From: Ichthyophis bannanicus
Taxonomy: Eukaryota; Chordata; Amphibia; Gymnophiona; Ichthyophiidae
Reading direction: 5' to 3'
DNA: 64,000 nucleotides
Assembly: GCA_033557465.1 (NCBI GenBank)
Contig: CM066035.1
Coordinates: 245,848,869-245,912,868 of the forward strand
Part shown: in pieces, positions 32,131 to 41,433 of the stretch
Position numbering within the stretch: the first letter of the stretch is position 1
Layout: each line of letters opens with the position of its first letter
The notes under the pieces: generated by a model
What the model was told of the DNA's origin: nothing
Seen by the model: only the letters and a program-made list of their open reading frames with translations
Database searches by the model: none
Translations under genes and position numbers: made by a program

Positions 32131-35100
32131 CATCCCCCTTCTTAAGACATTACGAGCTGCTGACGTCCCCGTCGGACAGCGCGTAATTCTGCTCAACGCA
32201 TCCGCATTACCATGCAGCTTCCCTGCACGGTGCTGTACCTCAAAACTAAAGGCTTGCAAAGCTAAATGCCAGCGCGTCAGTCGTGCATTATTGTTGCGCA
32301 TTTGGCTTAGCCATTTTAACGGTGCATGATCTGTTATTAATATAAATTTTCGCCCTGTCACATAATATCGCAATGCTTCTACCGCCCATTTGATGGCTAA
32401 GCATTCCCTTTCTACAGTAGAATACTTCCGCTCCGCATTGGACAGTTTCCTACTTAAGTAGGTAATCGGGTGTTCTACACCATCAAATTTCTGGGACATA
32501 ACTGCCCCCAGTCCAGTCTCAGAAGCGTCTGTCTGGATAATGAATGGAAGCCGGAAGTCAACTCCCTTTAATACAGGAGCTTTACACAACTTCTCTTTAA
32601 GAGCGATAAAAGTCTCCTCGGCCTCGGGAGTCCAATGCACTTTATTTGGGGCATTTTTCCTAATCATGTCTGTAAAAAGGCTGCTCTCCTCCGCAAACCT
32701 GGGGATAAACCGCCGGTAGTAGCCGATTAGGCCCAAGAAGCTGCGGACATGCTTCTTTTCTACCGGTCGTGGGAAGTTCCGGACACTCTCTATTTTGTCC
32801 GCTAGAGGCTTTACCATCCCATTCCCAACTAAATGACCCAGGTATTTGGCTTCCTTAGCCGCAAAAAGACATTTTTTGGGGTTCAAAGTGAGACCCGCTT
32901 TTCGAATGGCGTTTAATACCGCCTCTACCCGTGATAGGTGTTCTAGCCAGGTGCCGCTATGGATAATAACGTCATCCATATAGGCCAACGCGTAATCTTG
33001 ATGTGGCCTTAGGACCTGGTCAATAAGACGCTGGCACGTTGCCGCTGCGCCCTGTAGCCCAAATGGCATACGCCTAAACTGGTATAGGCCTAAAGGGGTG
33101 GAAAAAGCTGTTTTTGGCTTCGAATCCCTCGTCAAGGGGATTTGCCAATAACCCTTGGTTAAATCGAGGGTTGTTAGAAACCGGGCCTGCCCTAGCCGAT
33201 CTAACAGATCGTCGATTCTTGGCATGGGGTATGCGTCAAATTGTGAGATCGCATTTACCTGCCTAAAATCAATACAAAAACGAAGGGAGCCATCCGGTTT
33301 TGGGACGAGGACTATTGGGCTAGACCAAGGACTATGAGATTCCTCGATCACCCCCATTTCCACCATTTCCTTGACTTGGGCAATGACCTCGTTTTGCTTC
33401 GCCTCTGGCAACCTATAGGGGCGTTGTCTAATAACTTTCCCCGGAACTGTAATGACCTCATGGGCTACCAGGCGTGTTTCACCGGGCACCGCTGTCAAAA
33501 CATCGGAGAATTTCCTTAATAGCCGGGCTAACTCTACCTGCTGATGTTCAGACAGGTCAGTACCTGTACGTATTTCGGGTTGTTCCCTCCAATCTGAGAG
33601 CTGAGGGCCTAAGTCCTCCTCTTTCCTTTCCTCAGCGATGGCTGCTAAGCCCTTAACATCTTTTCTGCCTGTGGAGCCAAACCCCCCAGACCCACGGCCT
33701 GTAGAGGTTAATGAGGATGTCTCTAACAATACCGGGAAGCCCACCCGTTCACATATCAACTGGGCTATTCTTTCACCCCTTTTTATTATGAAATCTTCTT
33801 CCCCGAAGTTAAACAGTAGGGCCTTGACCACCCCCCGATAATCCGGGTCTATTACCCCGGCCCCAATGTCAATTGAATGATTGACCGCTAGGCCAGACCG
33901 CGGTGCTATGCGGCCATAACATCCTTCGGGGATTTGAATGCTCAACCCGGTATCCACGAGGGCTTTCCCTCTCTTGGGGACTACTGTATCCTCATTGCTG
34001 AAGAGGTCATAGCCCGCTGAGGCTTCAGTAGCTCTTTGGGGACTCTTTACCTGCTGGGATGTTTTCGTGAAGTGCAACACAAACCCTTTTTTAATTGGGG
34101 GTTTCCCTTCCACCCGGGGTTTCCCAAATAAAGCACTTGGGATCTTTTGTGCAATGGCTTCAGTTATGTGGGCTTCGGACGATACCTCTCCCCTTAGTGG
34201 TTCTTCGGGGCCTACTTTCCCCTCAAGGCCTTTCCCCAATTCCTCCTTAAACGGGGGCCAGTCACGGCCTAGGACCACCTTAAAGGGAAGTCGGGGGACA
34301 ACTGCCATGTGTACCTTTCCTCTGGTATTCAACCCATTCACACTCATGTCATATATCGGGTAAAAAGAGGAAGCACCATGCACACATCGCACTTTCACAC
34401 GACCATCCGTACTATCCCACTGGGTAGGATTGTGGGCCTGAATGGCCTTCCACATTTCCTGGGAGACCATACTCTGGTCTGCCCCAGAATCCAGGAGTGC
34501 CACCGCATCTATACCCTCCACTTGGACATCTATAATAAACTCCTCGCCACCGTGTATTTCTCTCCCTGATACAAGGGCTATGTGTTCTTTACAGTCCCTA
34601 TATACATGACCATTTTTTCCACAGTGGAAACATCTTATCAGATTATTATAGCTTTTTACATTTTCTTTTGAGACCGTAGAAGCATAAGCTTTCCTTATAC
34701 CAGGCATCCTTCCCATGCCTGTTACCCGCATCATACTATTACTAGAAGCTCCGGCCAATGCAGCTTCAAAATAGCATTCGGTCATTTCCGCTGCTTCTCT
34801 AGTGGATTGACATTTTTGTAACAGCAGGAAAGCTTTTACTTCGGCGGGTACAGCTTCAAAATACTGCTCTAGCAGCACCGCATCCATTAAAGTTTCTATC
34901 GTGGCCCTTTCTGGAGCCAACCACTTTGCTGCTAAACCTTTCAACCTCTGCATTAAAACTTTAGGTGTCTCCTGGGGCAAGAGCCTTGCCTCCCTAAAAA
35001 GTCGGCGATAATGTGTAGGTGTTAAACCTAGCCTATCTTGAACTGCCAATTTTACATCTGGATAACTGGTCACTAAGCCAGCGGGCATCGCCTTATAGGC

Positions 35101-35460
35101 CGCCAATGCCTCTCCAGTTAATGACATGGCAAAGCGGACTGCCCATTGGTCTAGGGGCCACTTAGCCGCCTGAGCGATTCGCTCGAATGCGTCCGAATAA
35201 TCATCAAAGTTATCACTTTTTTGTAAAGGTCCTAGTGCCAATGCACCATAGTGTTGTACTCCTACCGCCGTTGGTACCGGTACACTTTCCTCCGCAGCCG
35301 CAGTAGTGGATGTCCGCTGTAGTAGCGTGGTCACCAAGTCCACCAGGGGCTTTTGCTGCGCAGCCAGTGCTGCCATAGTCCTGTCCTGGGCCTGTCGTGC
35401 CAGCTCGCTTTGTGCCTTCCACTGCTCTTCCATCCATTTCATCATTTCTTTCGGATCCAT
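31177..35460 (-). CDS. Gypsy Gag-PR-dUTPase-RT-RNase H polyprotein with LTR-encoded tail
   Basis: The chosen start is MDPKEMMKWMEEQ at 35460; the frame is open 43 codons further upstream, but that part is leader sequence. From 35589 numbering: capsid-like Gag about 110-280, CCHC knuckle CFHCGKNGHVYRDC about 319-332, protease DSGADQS about 367. A complete trimeric dUTPase lies at about 515-640 with all five motifs (AGYDL, PRSGLA, GVIDPDYRG, RIAQLI, GSGGFGSTG). RT has PYRLPEAKQNEV, LTTLDLTKGYWQIPL and YMDD (AYMDDVIIHS, about 870), RNase H has TDASETGLGAVMSQK about 1016, and ADALSRI ends pol near 1135. The last 317 codons are LTR sequence: Arg/Glu/Gln-rich and without a known domain. dUTPase lowers dUTP to limit uracil in cDNA. 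No integrase domain is present. Confidence 0.92.
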   Translation of the reverse strand: MDPKEMMKWMEEQWKAQSELARQAQDRTMAALAAQQKPLVDLVTTLLQRTSTTAAAEESVPVPTAVGVQHYGALALGPLQKSDNFDDYSDAFERIAQAAKWPLDQWAVRFAMSLTGEALAAYKAMPAGLVTSYPDVKLAVQDRLGLTPTHYRRLFREARLLPQETPKVLMQRLKGLAAKWLAPERATIETLMDAVLLEQYFEAVPAEVKAFLLLQKCQSTREAAEMTECYFEAALAGASSNSMMRVTGMGRMPGIRKAYASTVSKENVKSYNNLIRCFHCGKNGHVYRDCKEHIALVSGREIHGGEEFIIDVQVEGIDAVALLDSGADQSMVSQEMWKAIQAHNPTQWDSTDGRVKVRCVHGASSFYPIYDMSVNGLNTRGKVHMAVVPRLPFKVVLGRDWPPFKEELGKGLEGKVGPEEPLRGEVSSEAHITEAIAQKIPSALFGKPRVEGKPPIKKGFVLHFTKTSQQVKSPQRATEASAGYDLFSNEDTVVPKRGKALVDTGLSIQIPEGCYGRIAPRSGLAVNHSIDIGAGVIDPDYRGVVKALLFNFGEEDFIIKRGERIAQLICERVGFPVLLETSSLTSTGRGSGGFGSTGRKDVKGLAAIAEERKEEDLGPQLSDWREQPEIRTGTDLSEHQQVELARLLRKFSDVLTAVPGETRLVAHEVITVPGKVIRQRPYRLPEAKQNEVIAQVKEMVEMGVIEESHSPWSSPIVLVPKPDGSLRFCIDFRQVNAISQFDAYPMPRIDDLLDRLGQARFLTTLDLTKGYWQIPLTRDSKPKTAFSTPLGLYQFRRMPFGLQGAAATCQRLIDQVLRPHQDYALAYMDDVIIHSGTWLEHLSRVEAVLNAIRKAGLTLNPKKCLFAAKEAKYLGHLVGNGMVKPLADKIESVRNFPRPVEKKHVRSFLGLIGYYRRFIPRFAEESSLFTDMIRKNAPNKVHWTPEAEETFIALKEKLCKAPVLKGVDFRLPFIIQTDASETGLGAVMSQKFDGVEHPITYLSRKLSNAERKYSTVERECLAIKWAVEALRYYVTGRKFILITDHAPLKWLSQMRNNNARLTRWHLALQAFSFEVQHRAGKLHGNADALSRITRCPTGTSAARNVLRRGMCNTENVPCNFKTQKAEEYGTDTDRKGEKKLPSCYRQPEQAEARDLKARPANRHSPNTEGNTLHMCRKTPTTLHKKAGRQTELVGVRVQEQEQARAWEQARKENPYYARVQERENPGREAECDSCMISDEGFDDTEAASACEAWQVRENQKPFNKRSEYCQPNPVYSEAWNKKPRRAGRHNRQLFSNSEFNHRKPFANESQKLLRYSHPYNRDSELLQDICMRAEPECLCEKPSSKLTRARCNRKAEKQFYQGSDNYLPDQEESFEERPVTDWRRLQTLCQREDESLEEPMCTDQNEGLSYEEKMDCSLVMTEETSLR
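32131..32145 (-). promoter_or_regulatory. Gypsy polypurine tract, inside coding frame
   Basis: On the minus strand cttaagaagggggatg directly precedes the TGT of the 3' LTR. This is the priming site for plus-strand DNA. The same bases are read as LRRGM in the polyprotein, so the tract is under both nucleic-acid and coding constraint. Confidence 0.85.
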
Positions 35461-35798
35461 CTTGGCGCTTGCGGTATACCTGTATAGGCGAGAAAAAAAA
35501 CACAGAGGGCCCACCAAGTGCGGCACACAATAAAGTTCTTTCTCCCTATCTGCCTTTATCCAGATATCTCTCTCCCCCTTTCTCCACAATCCTTACCACC
35601 CGTGCCCAGCCACTTGTACCTTAGCACGGTGAAGGATCTTATTTTGAGAAAGGTTCTCTGCACCTCCGTCCGGTCAGCTTGTGGATGTCCTTTCAATATC
35701 AGGATTTTCTTCCTCTCAGGATTTCCTTTGCTGCTGTGAGTTTTTTTCTTCTTCTTCCACTCTGTTTCTCTTTTGAAAAAACTTTGGATAGTAGTATT

Positions 35799-35828
<30 letters not shown>

Positions 35829-35833
<5 letters not shown>

Positions 35834-35848
35834 CAACGTGCTACGCCA
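35829..35848 (-). promoter_or_regulatory. Putative primer-binding site of Gypsy element
   Basis: A few bases inside the 5' LTR the minus strand reads tggcgtagcacgttggattt. It begins with TGG, as needed to pair with a tRNA CCA end, and resembles a tRNA-Ser-type site with mismatches. A long A-run follows on the minus strand (35800-35830). The tRNA identity is uncertain. Confidence 0.5.
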
Positions 35849-35855
35849 TTTTATA

Positions 35856-37129
35856 TGTCACCAGCAGAGGCTAAACTAATGTTATTTAGCTTAGTGCACT
35901 ACTGGCCCTGACCTTTCTATAAAAAGAAAGTGTAGTTGCAAGTCGAGGGTCAGGTTTAAACAAGGATTTATTCCCCTCCCGGGGTTTTGCTGGACTTTCA
36001 AAAATAATACACTTCCAAACTCAAAAGATAACCATACTTCTGGCATAAACAAATGGATAAAGAAAAGTAGCTTCTTGCTTCACAAATCAAATGACAGAAC
36101 AAAATATATCATCAAGGTAAACACCTGGGCAGTTTCCACTGTGCAGACCTGTCTCTCTAGCAGGCTTATTAGCTCTCAGCGCAGAGAGGTCTCTTCAGTC
36201 ATCACTAGAGAACAGTCCATCTTTTCCTCATAAGATAAACCTTCATTCTGGTCAGTACACATGGGCTCCTCAAGTGACTCGTCTTCCCTCTGGCAGAGAG
36301 TTTGTAACCTCCTCCAGTCAGTGACTGGTCTCTCTTCAAAACTCTCTTCCTGGTCAGGGAGATAATTATCTGAGCCTTGATAAAATTGCTTTTCAGCTTT
36401 TCTGTTACACCTTGCTCTTGTCAGTTTGCTGCTAGGCTTCTCACACAAACATTCAGGCTCTGCTCTCATACAAATATCCTGAAGCAGCTCACTATCTCTA
36501 TTATAAGGATGTGAATACCTTAAAAGCTTCTGGCTTTCATTAGCAAAGGGTTTTCTATGGTTAAACTCACTGTTGGAGAATAACTGCCTGTTATGTCTCC
36601 CAGCCCTTCTTGGCTTCTTATTCCAGGCCTCAGAATACACAGGGTTAGGCTGACAATACTCTGACCTTTTGTTGAAGGGTTTTTGGTTCTCTCTAACCTG
36701 CCAGGCTTCACAAGCGCTTGCAGCTTCTGTGTCATCAAAACCTTCGTCAGAGATCATACAGGAATCACATTCAGCCTCTCTTCCTGGATTCTCTCTCTCC
36801 TGGACTCGAGCATAATAAGGATTCTCCTTTCTGGCCTGCTCCCAAGCTCTGGCCTGTTCCTGCTCCTGCACTCGAACTCCAACTAACTCTGTTTGCCTGC
36901 CTGCTTTCTTATGCAGAGTTGTGGGCGTTTTCCTGCACATGTGCAGAGTGTTTCCCTCAGTGTTTGGGGAGTGTCTGTTGGCTGGGCGTGCCTTCAGGTC
37001 TCGTGCCTCAGCCTGCTCTGGTTGCCTATAGCAACTAGGAAGCTTTTTCTCTCCCTTTCTGTCAGTGTCTGTGCCGTACTCTTCAGCTTTTTGTGTCTTA
37101 AAGTTACAGGGCACATTTTCGGTGTTACA
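35856..37129 (-). repeat. Gypsy 5' LTR
   Basis: Same length as the 3' LTR, and no base difference was noticed. It starts TGTAACACCG on the minus strand and ends GGTGACA. It contains the same 317-codon open frame (37129 to 36176), here without the pol part in front of it. Confidence 0.9.
36176..37129 (-). CDS. LTR-encoded open frame, 5' LTR copy
   Basis: An uninterrupted frame runs from the first LTR base to 36176, identical to the tail of the polyprotein. It is hydrophilic, rich in Arg, Glu, Gln and Asn, has several Cys (CDSCMIS, CMRAEPECLCEK) and ends MDCSLVMTEETSLR. By chance it is in frame with the flanking ERV RNase H fragment, giving a fused frame of 390 codons up to 37348; this fusion has no functional meaning. 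No homology to a known domain is recognised. The related solo LTR at 55972 carries a comparable frame ending LMDCSLW, so the frame seems maintained across families. Confidence 0.6.
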   Translation of the reverse strand, partial: CNTENVPCNFKTQKAEEYGTDTDRKGEKKLPSCYRQPEQAEARDLKARPANRHSPNTEGNTLHMCRKTPTTLHKKAGRQTELVGVRVQEQEQARAWEQARKENPYYARVQERENPGREAECDSCMISDEGFDDTEAASACEAWQVRENQKPFNKRSEYCQPNPVYSEAWNKKPRRAGRHNRQLFSNSEFNHRKPFANESQKLLRYSHPYNRDSELLQDICMRAEPECLCEKPSSKLTRARCNRKAEKQFYQGSDNYLPDQEESFEERPVTDWRRLQTLCQREDESLEEPMCTDQNEGLSYEEKMDCSLVMTEETSLR

Positions 37130-37348
37130 CACTACATCATTAACTGTTGTGACTGCATAGCCCATCTCTTCTCTGAAAGCAGAACCATCCACAAACAAAG
37201 TTATAGCTGAGGCTGGTAAAGGTATAGAGGAAAGTTCAGGTCTAGCTCGAGAAAATGTCAAAATAGATTGGAAACAATCATGAGACCCATCCTCCTCCAC
37301 AAGATCTGCCAAGGGAGCTAGAAGTGTTGAAGGGTTGCATATTGTCAT
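37130..37348 (-). pseudogene. ERV RNase H, N-terminal part, right of Gypsy insertion
   Basis: The frame contains ITLFVDGSAFREEMGYAV, the first catalytic strand of a retroviral RNase H (D in FVDGSAF). It is cut at VNDVV by the Gypsy element. The first four bases (37130-37133) are the target duplication. Upstream of it, towards 37690, the RT-RNase H connection is degraded. Confidence 0.8.
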
Positions 37349-37689
37349 AGTATATACTGTAAATTATTAATTCCAGAGTCAATAAATGTGTGGAGGACAA
37401 AGGCTGAGTCTTGGTTAAATGGAGCAACCTAGAAACTGAATGTGCCACATACACTTCAAGAGGGTGCTGCAAAATCAGTAAGTTTCAATTGCAAAAGCCA
37501 CTGCTACCAAACTACGTAGACATGGTGGGAGTCCTAAAGTCACTGCATCAAATCACTTGGAGAAATAGCCTACTGGCTTGCGACCAGTTGGGAAAGCTTG
37601 TAAAAGCACACAGGTAGCAGAGGAATCAGAAATAGCCACATACAGTTTGAATGGCAAAGATAAACATGGCACATTTCCCAGTGCAGTCT

Positions 37690-38590
37690 TTATATAAAAA
37701 AAAAAAAAAAAGCTTCCCACTGTGATAATGTGGGTACAATGAGACCTTCAGGTCCTCCTTTCCCAACAAGAACATAAAGCGGAGCAGTAAGGTCTGAGAA
37801 ATTTGCTAACCATTGTTTACAGAAGATTAATAAACCCAGGAATCTACGCAATAACACTGGTGTCGCTGGAAAAGGCAATGACAGAATAGGTTTCAATCTA
37901 ACAGAGGTAATTGCACGACCACATGGTGTTAGAACACCAAGGAAAGTAACATTTCGAGATACAAATTGCAGCTTAGACAAATTAACCTTCAATCCTAAAT
38001 CAGCAATATGAGCTAATAGAGACAAGGAATCTAACAAACAACTCTCATAACTTGGTGAACATAAAAGCAAATCATCCACATACTGAACTAAAGAGGAATG
38101 GTCGAGTCTTACAACAAGCAATGCAGTTCTTAGGGCATGCGTAAAATATGCAGGACTATCAGTGTACTCGTGACACAAAGTGGTCCATGAATACTGCTTA
38201 TTGTCAAAATGGAAAGCAAAAATTGGTTTTCTTTGCTAATTCTTACTGAAAAATAAGCAGAACTCAAATCTACAACAGAAAACCAGGTAGTCCCTGGAGG
38301 TATCTGTGTCCAGATATCATGTGGATTAGTTACCAAGGGAAAAATTGGCATAATCACATTATTTACTGCTCGCAGGTCTTGCACAAATATATGTCTTACC
38401 GTCAGCCTTTAGTACAGGAAGAATTGGAGTCTTTCATGATGAAGTTGTAGAATAAATGACACCTTGTTTCTGAAGATCTTCAGTCACAGGATGAATTCCA
38501 TCAATGGCAGCTGCTGGTAGCGGATACTGCTTGAGCCTGGGAAGCTGAGCTCCAGGTTTCACAGTGATTTTCACAGGAGGGATAGAAAGG
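37690..38590 (-). pseudogene. ERV reverse transcriptase
   Basis: Two frames cover RT. 38384-38130 reads MQDLRAVN near the start and FSVVDLSSAYFSVRIS, the strand with the first catalytic Asp. After a shift, 38178-37690 reads CHEYTDSPAYFTHAL and the catalytic QYVDDLLL, followed by VTFLGV and LRRFLGLLIFCKQW of the connection. The pattern is that of class I (gamma/epsilon-like) retroviral RT. The region 38400-38590 shows further coding remnants leading to the protease. Frameshifts and an A-run near 37700 make it non-functional. Confidence 0.85.
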
Positions 38591-38592
38591 CA

Positions 38593-39051
38593 TCAGACAT
38601 TAGATCCCGGCACTGCCCACGGGGTAGAAGGAAGTTCTCCAAGAGCAGGATGAATGGTACTGGCATCTGCAGGGGATGGCACTTCAGAGAGAGAATACAG
38701 CTGGAAGTATAACATGCCACTCATCCAGGATAGAGTAGCATGATGTGAAGCCAAAAAATCCCAACCTAAATGATTCACTGGTAAAGTGTCTCCTACAAGG
38801 AAGTTAGTAGGATACACAGTCTCTCCAATCTGCAAAAGTAAAAATTCAAGTTTACGATGAGGAATTATCTTACCCTCAATGCCTTCACAGTGTACTATCG
38901 GAGCTTGTGCTAGTTGAGTGTGATAAATGGCAGGCAAATCCTGTAAACGCAGTGCTGATGTGGTAGCTCCAGTATCAATAACAAACTGCAAAGTAGATCC
39001 TCCCAGCTTAGCTTCTAACTCACCCTGAGGAGTTACATTCAAATTTAACAA
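38593..39051 (-). pseudogene. ERV aspartic protease
   Basis: An open frame of 152 codons contains VIDTGATTSAL, the catalytic DTGAT motif of retroviral proteases, followed by the flap region and a LGWDFLASHHATL block close to the conserved C-terminal helix. Protease cleaves Gag and Pol precursors. It lies directly after gag with only the stop between them (39055), consistent with a readthrough or frameshift arrangement in the original virus. The frame itself looks complete, but without functional gag and pol partners it is listed as part of a dead provirus. Confidence 0.8.
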
Positions 39052-39054
39052 TAG

Positions 39055-40830
39055 TCATGCATCCCATGTATCACCTCCACAATCTTCTGGGTTAGAGAAA
39101 CACTGATATATGGGAGTGAAGTCAGCTTTTACTGGAGGGAAATCAGCTTTCTGGACATCAAGATTCTGATTCCGGGGGCAGTCTCGCTGCAAATGTCCAA
39201 TCTCACAAGTACGCATTCCTCTGGACTGTCCACGCCCTCGCTGAGGGTTCCCATAACCTTTCCCTCGGTTTCTACCTCTACCCCTGCCCATGGGTGGTTG
39301 CATGGAAGCAATCTGTAAGTTGAGCAATTTAGTCTTTTTCACATCTATTTTAGTTTGCTCTTTTTGCTGTCCCTTGATAAACTTCAACTCACTGTAGCGA
39401 GCTCTTTCCAGAATTGCATCAGCTGTTCCAGCTGGCCAATCTATTATTGAAGTTTCCAAAATTTCTTTTATTCTTGGAATCAAACCATTTACAAAAATAT
39501 TAGTGAATCCTGAAGGTGTGTCTTCTGCCTCACCAGAATAGTATTTAAAAGCTAGCATACACCTAGTGTGAAAATCTGTAACCTTTTCACCCCTATCCTG
39601 CCTTAGAGATGTTAATCTCAACCAATCCTTTACAGGTTTGCATACTACTTTAAGGGATTCTAACATTTTTTTCTCTACACAAAGACAAAATTATCTCTTT
39701 GAGTCTTCTCTTGAAAATCTATCACAGGGTCTGTCAGTGGCCATTGCCAGTTATCTTCACGAACTGGATGAGTGACCCTATGAAGATCAGATGGATTAAA
39801 AAAACACAGTTCTGAGCAAATTATCTAGAGCTGCCCAAGTGGGATTATAACTGTTAATTATTTGAGACCATAAAGACACAAATCTACCAGGGTTACCCTG
39901 TAATTTAGGAAAAGTCTTAGCCAAATCACACTTCTTTAGGACTCCAATTTGCAGGCACAGTCACAGAACCTGTCAAGCCCACTGGATACAAACGAAAAGG
40001 ATAATATCATTTCCCACAGCTGCTTCAGATTTAACAGCACCAGAACATAAGTTAGTATGTTGATATAGAGCTTCCTGAATAGAGCCTAGATAATAATATA
40101 ATTGATCACACTCCTCTTTGTAGGTTTCATAATGTCTGTCCAAATCTCTTTCAACTTTATCAATAAGTTCATCAGAAACACTTAATTCTTTTGCAACAGA
40201 AACACTATGACCTATTGCCATTCTTAAGATTCTTATTACAAGTACAATACTTTCCGTTTCTTGGTTCAAATGTGCTTTCAAGTCTTTGAGCTGGGAGACA
40301 TTCCAAATATCCAAAATACACAATTCTACTCCCCCTAACTTCTGTTGCTCTTTAAGTATTTTCTTTTTCTCTTAGTTCTGCTACACGAGTGATCCTCACT
40401 CACTCAGCTGGTCATTAGTTACATTTCCTAACACAAACAACTCTTGTTTCAAAACATAAACATTCCTATGTTTTTCATCATGTACCATCCGTTCCCACCA
40501 TGTAAGCACAATTGCATGGTTTACCTTTAACCGCTAACTCATATCGCAGGTGATGGACCTTATCTACAGAGAAAGTTCCCTCCAAAGGAAACTGCAAATC
40601 CTCATTACCTTTTGTCACTGAATCCCAATATGCTACGGAATCGATGGCTATATCACCATGCTTCTCATACATACAATAGAAGCATACAATAAGGGCTACC
40701 TTTCTTAAATGCTAAAGCCCTAGCTCTGTCATGCCATTTACGCATCTGAGACAGAGCCTGTCTACTTAACAGATTACCCATCACTGGTAATACTCACAAA
40801 TCTTCTTGCACCTTCTGCCCTTGCCCTGAA
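39055..40830 (-). pseudogene. ERV gag
   Basis: The 3' part (39666-39055) contains a capsid C-terminal-like region (DWLRLTSLRQDRGEKVTDF, with FVNGLIPRIKEIL), then an Arg/Gly-rich patch (GRGRGRNRGKGYGNPQRGRG) and a partial zinc knuckle CEIGHLQRDCP whose first Cys pair is incomplete. The 5' part (40323-39973 and 40672-40478) contains alpha-helical, charged frames that fit matrix/capsid by position only. Between them, 39670-39970, coding is broken. Several frames are used, so gag is dead. Confidence 0.75.
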
Positions 40831-40839
40831 TGCAGAAAT

Positions 40840-40861
40840 CCGTATCCGAGTCATGGCACAA
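40840..40861 (-). promoter_or_regulatory. ERV primer-binding site, tRNA-His-like
   Basis: Two bases inside the 5' LTR the minus strand reads ttgtgccatgactcggat followed by acgg. The complement of the vertebrate tRNA-His 3' end is tggtgccgtgactcggat followed by tcgg, giving 19 matches out of 22. tRNA-His primers are known for HERV-H and for the walleye epsilonretrovirus. Confidence 0.8.
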
Positions 40862-41433
40862 ACTGAAAGTGTACTCTGCACCTCCCCTCACCGGTAACAC
40901 ATCAGAGCTCTTGGGTAACGGAAATCCACACACAAAGCAATGAGAAGGGAATCTGTAAAAATCAGTAAATAATACACAACACACTTGTATTATAAGATCA
41001 ACCAAAGCTTTGGGAGAGCAAACCAAGTTACCACCTTTGTTTACTCTGTCATCTTAGCTTTTGGCCACTTTATTTATAGGTAAATATTTGATTATACAGC
41101 ATAATTCTCACTTTATTGTTCTACGTCAAACATCACATATCCATACCATCATAGTTCAGTTCTCATTAGCATAGGTCATCATGAGGAGACATACACATAT
41201 TCCCAGACATAACTATGTAGGCATTAATTCTAATTAATTCTAATACTGACAGTTTGATATCTCTGACCTGAGACTGAGAGACTGGGAGACAACTTGCCCT
41301 TTACTTATCTTCAATAAACATAGACTAGTGTTTATATTATTAGGAACCTTTCACCTAATTAGCCTAGCAGAGTCTTTCAAGAATGTTACTGAGTAATAAG
41401 CTATAAATGGTATTAACTCTTTCTTAGGGCTAC

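Larger units (their letters stand above)
30857..37129 (-). mobile_element. Ty3/Gypsy LTR retrotransposon, intact-looking, no integrase
   Basis: Two 1274-bp LTRs (30857-32130 and 35856-37129) that look identical enclose a single long frame encoding Gag, protease, dUTPase, RT and RNase H. There is a primer-site-like sequence next to the 5' LTR and a polypurine tract next to the 3' LTR. The element lies on the minus strand in the RNase H gene of the ERV, with a 4-bp target duplication. No integrase is found either after RNase H or between protease and RT. Identical LTRs and an unbroken ORF indicate a very recent insertion. Integrase was presumably supplied by another element. Confidence 0.93.

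Noticed and set aside
36176..37348. 390-codon frame joining ERV RNase H to the Gypsy LTR frame
   Set aside because: The join is at the exact insertion point 37129/37130 and is a chance in-frame fusion.
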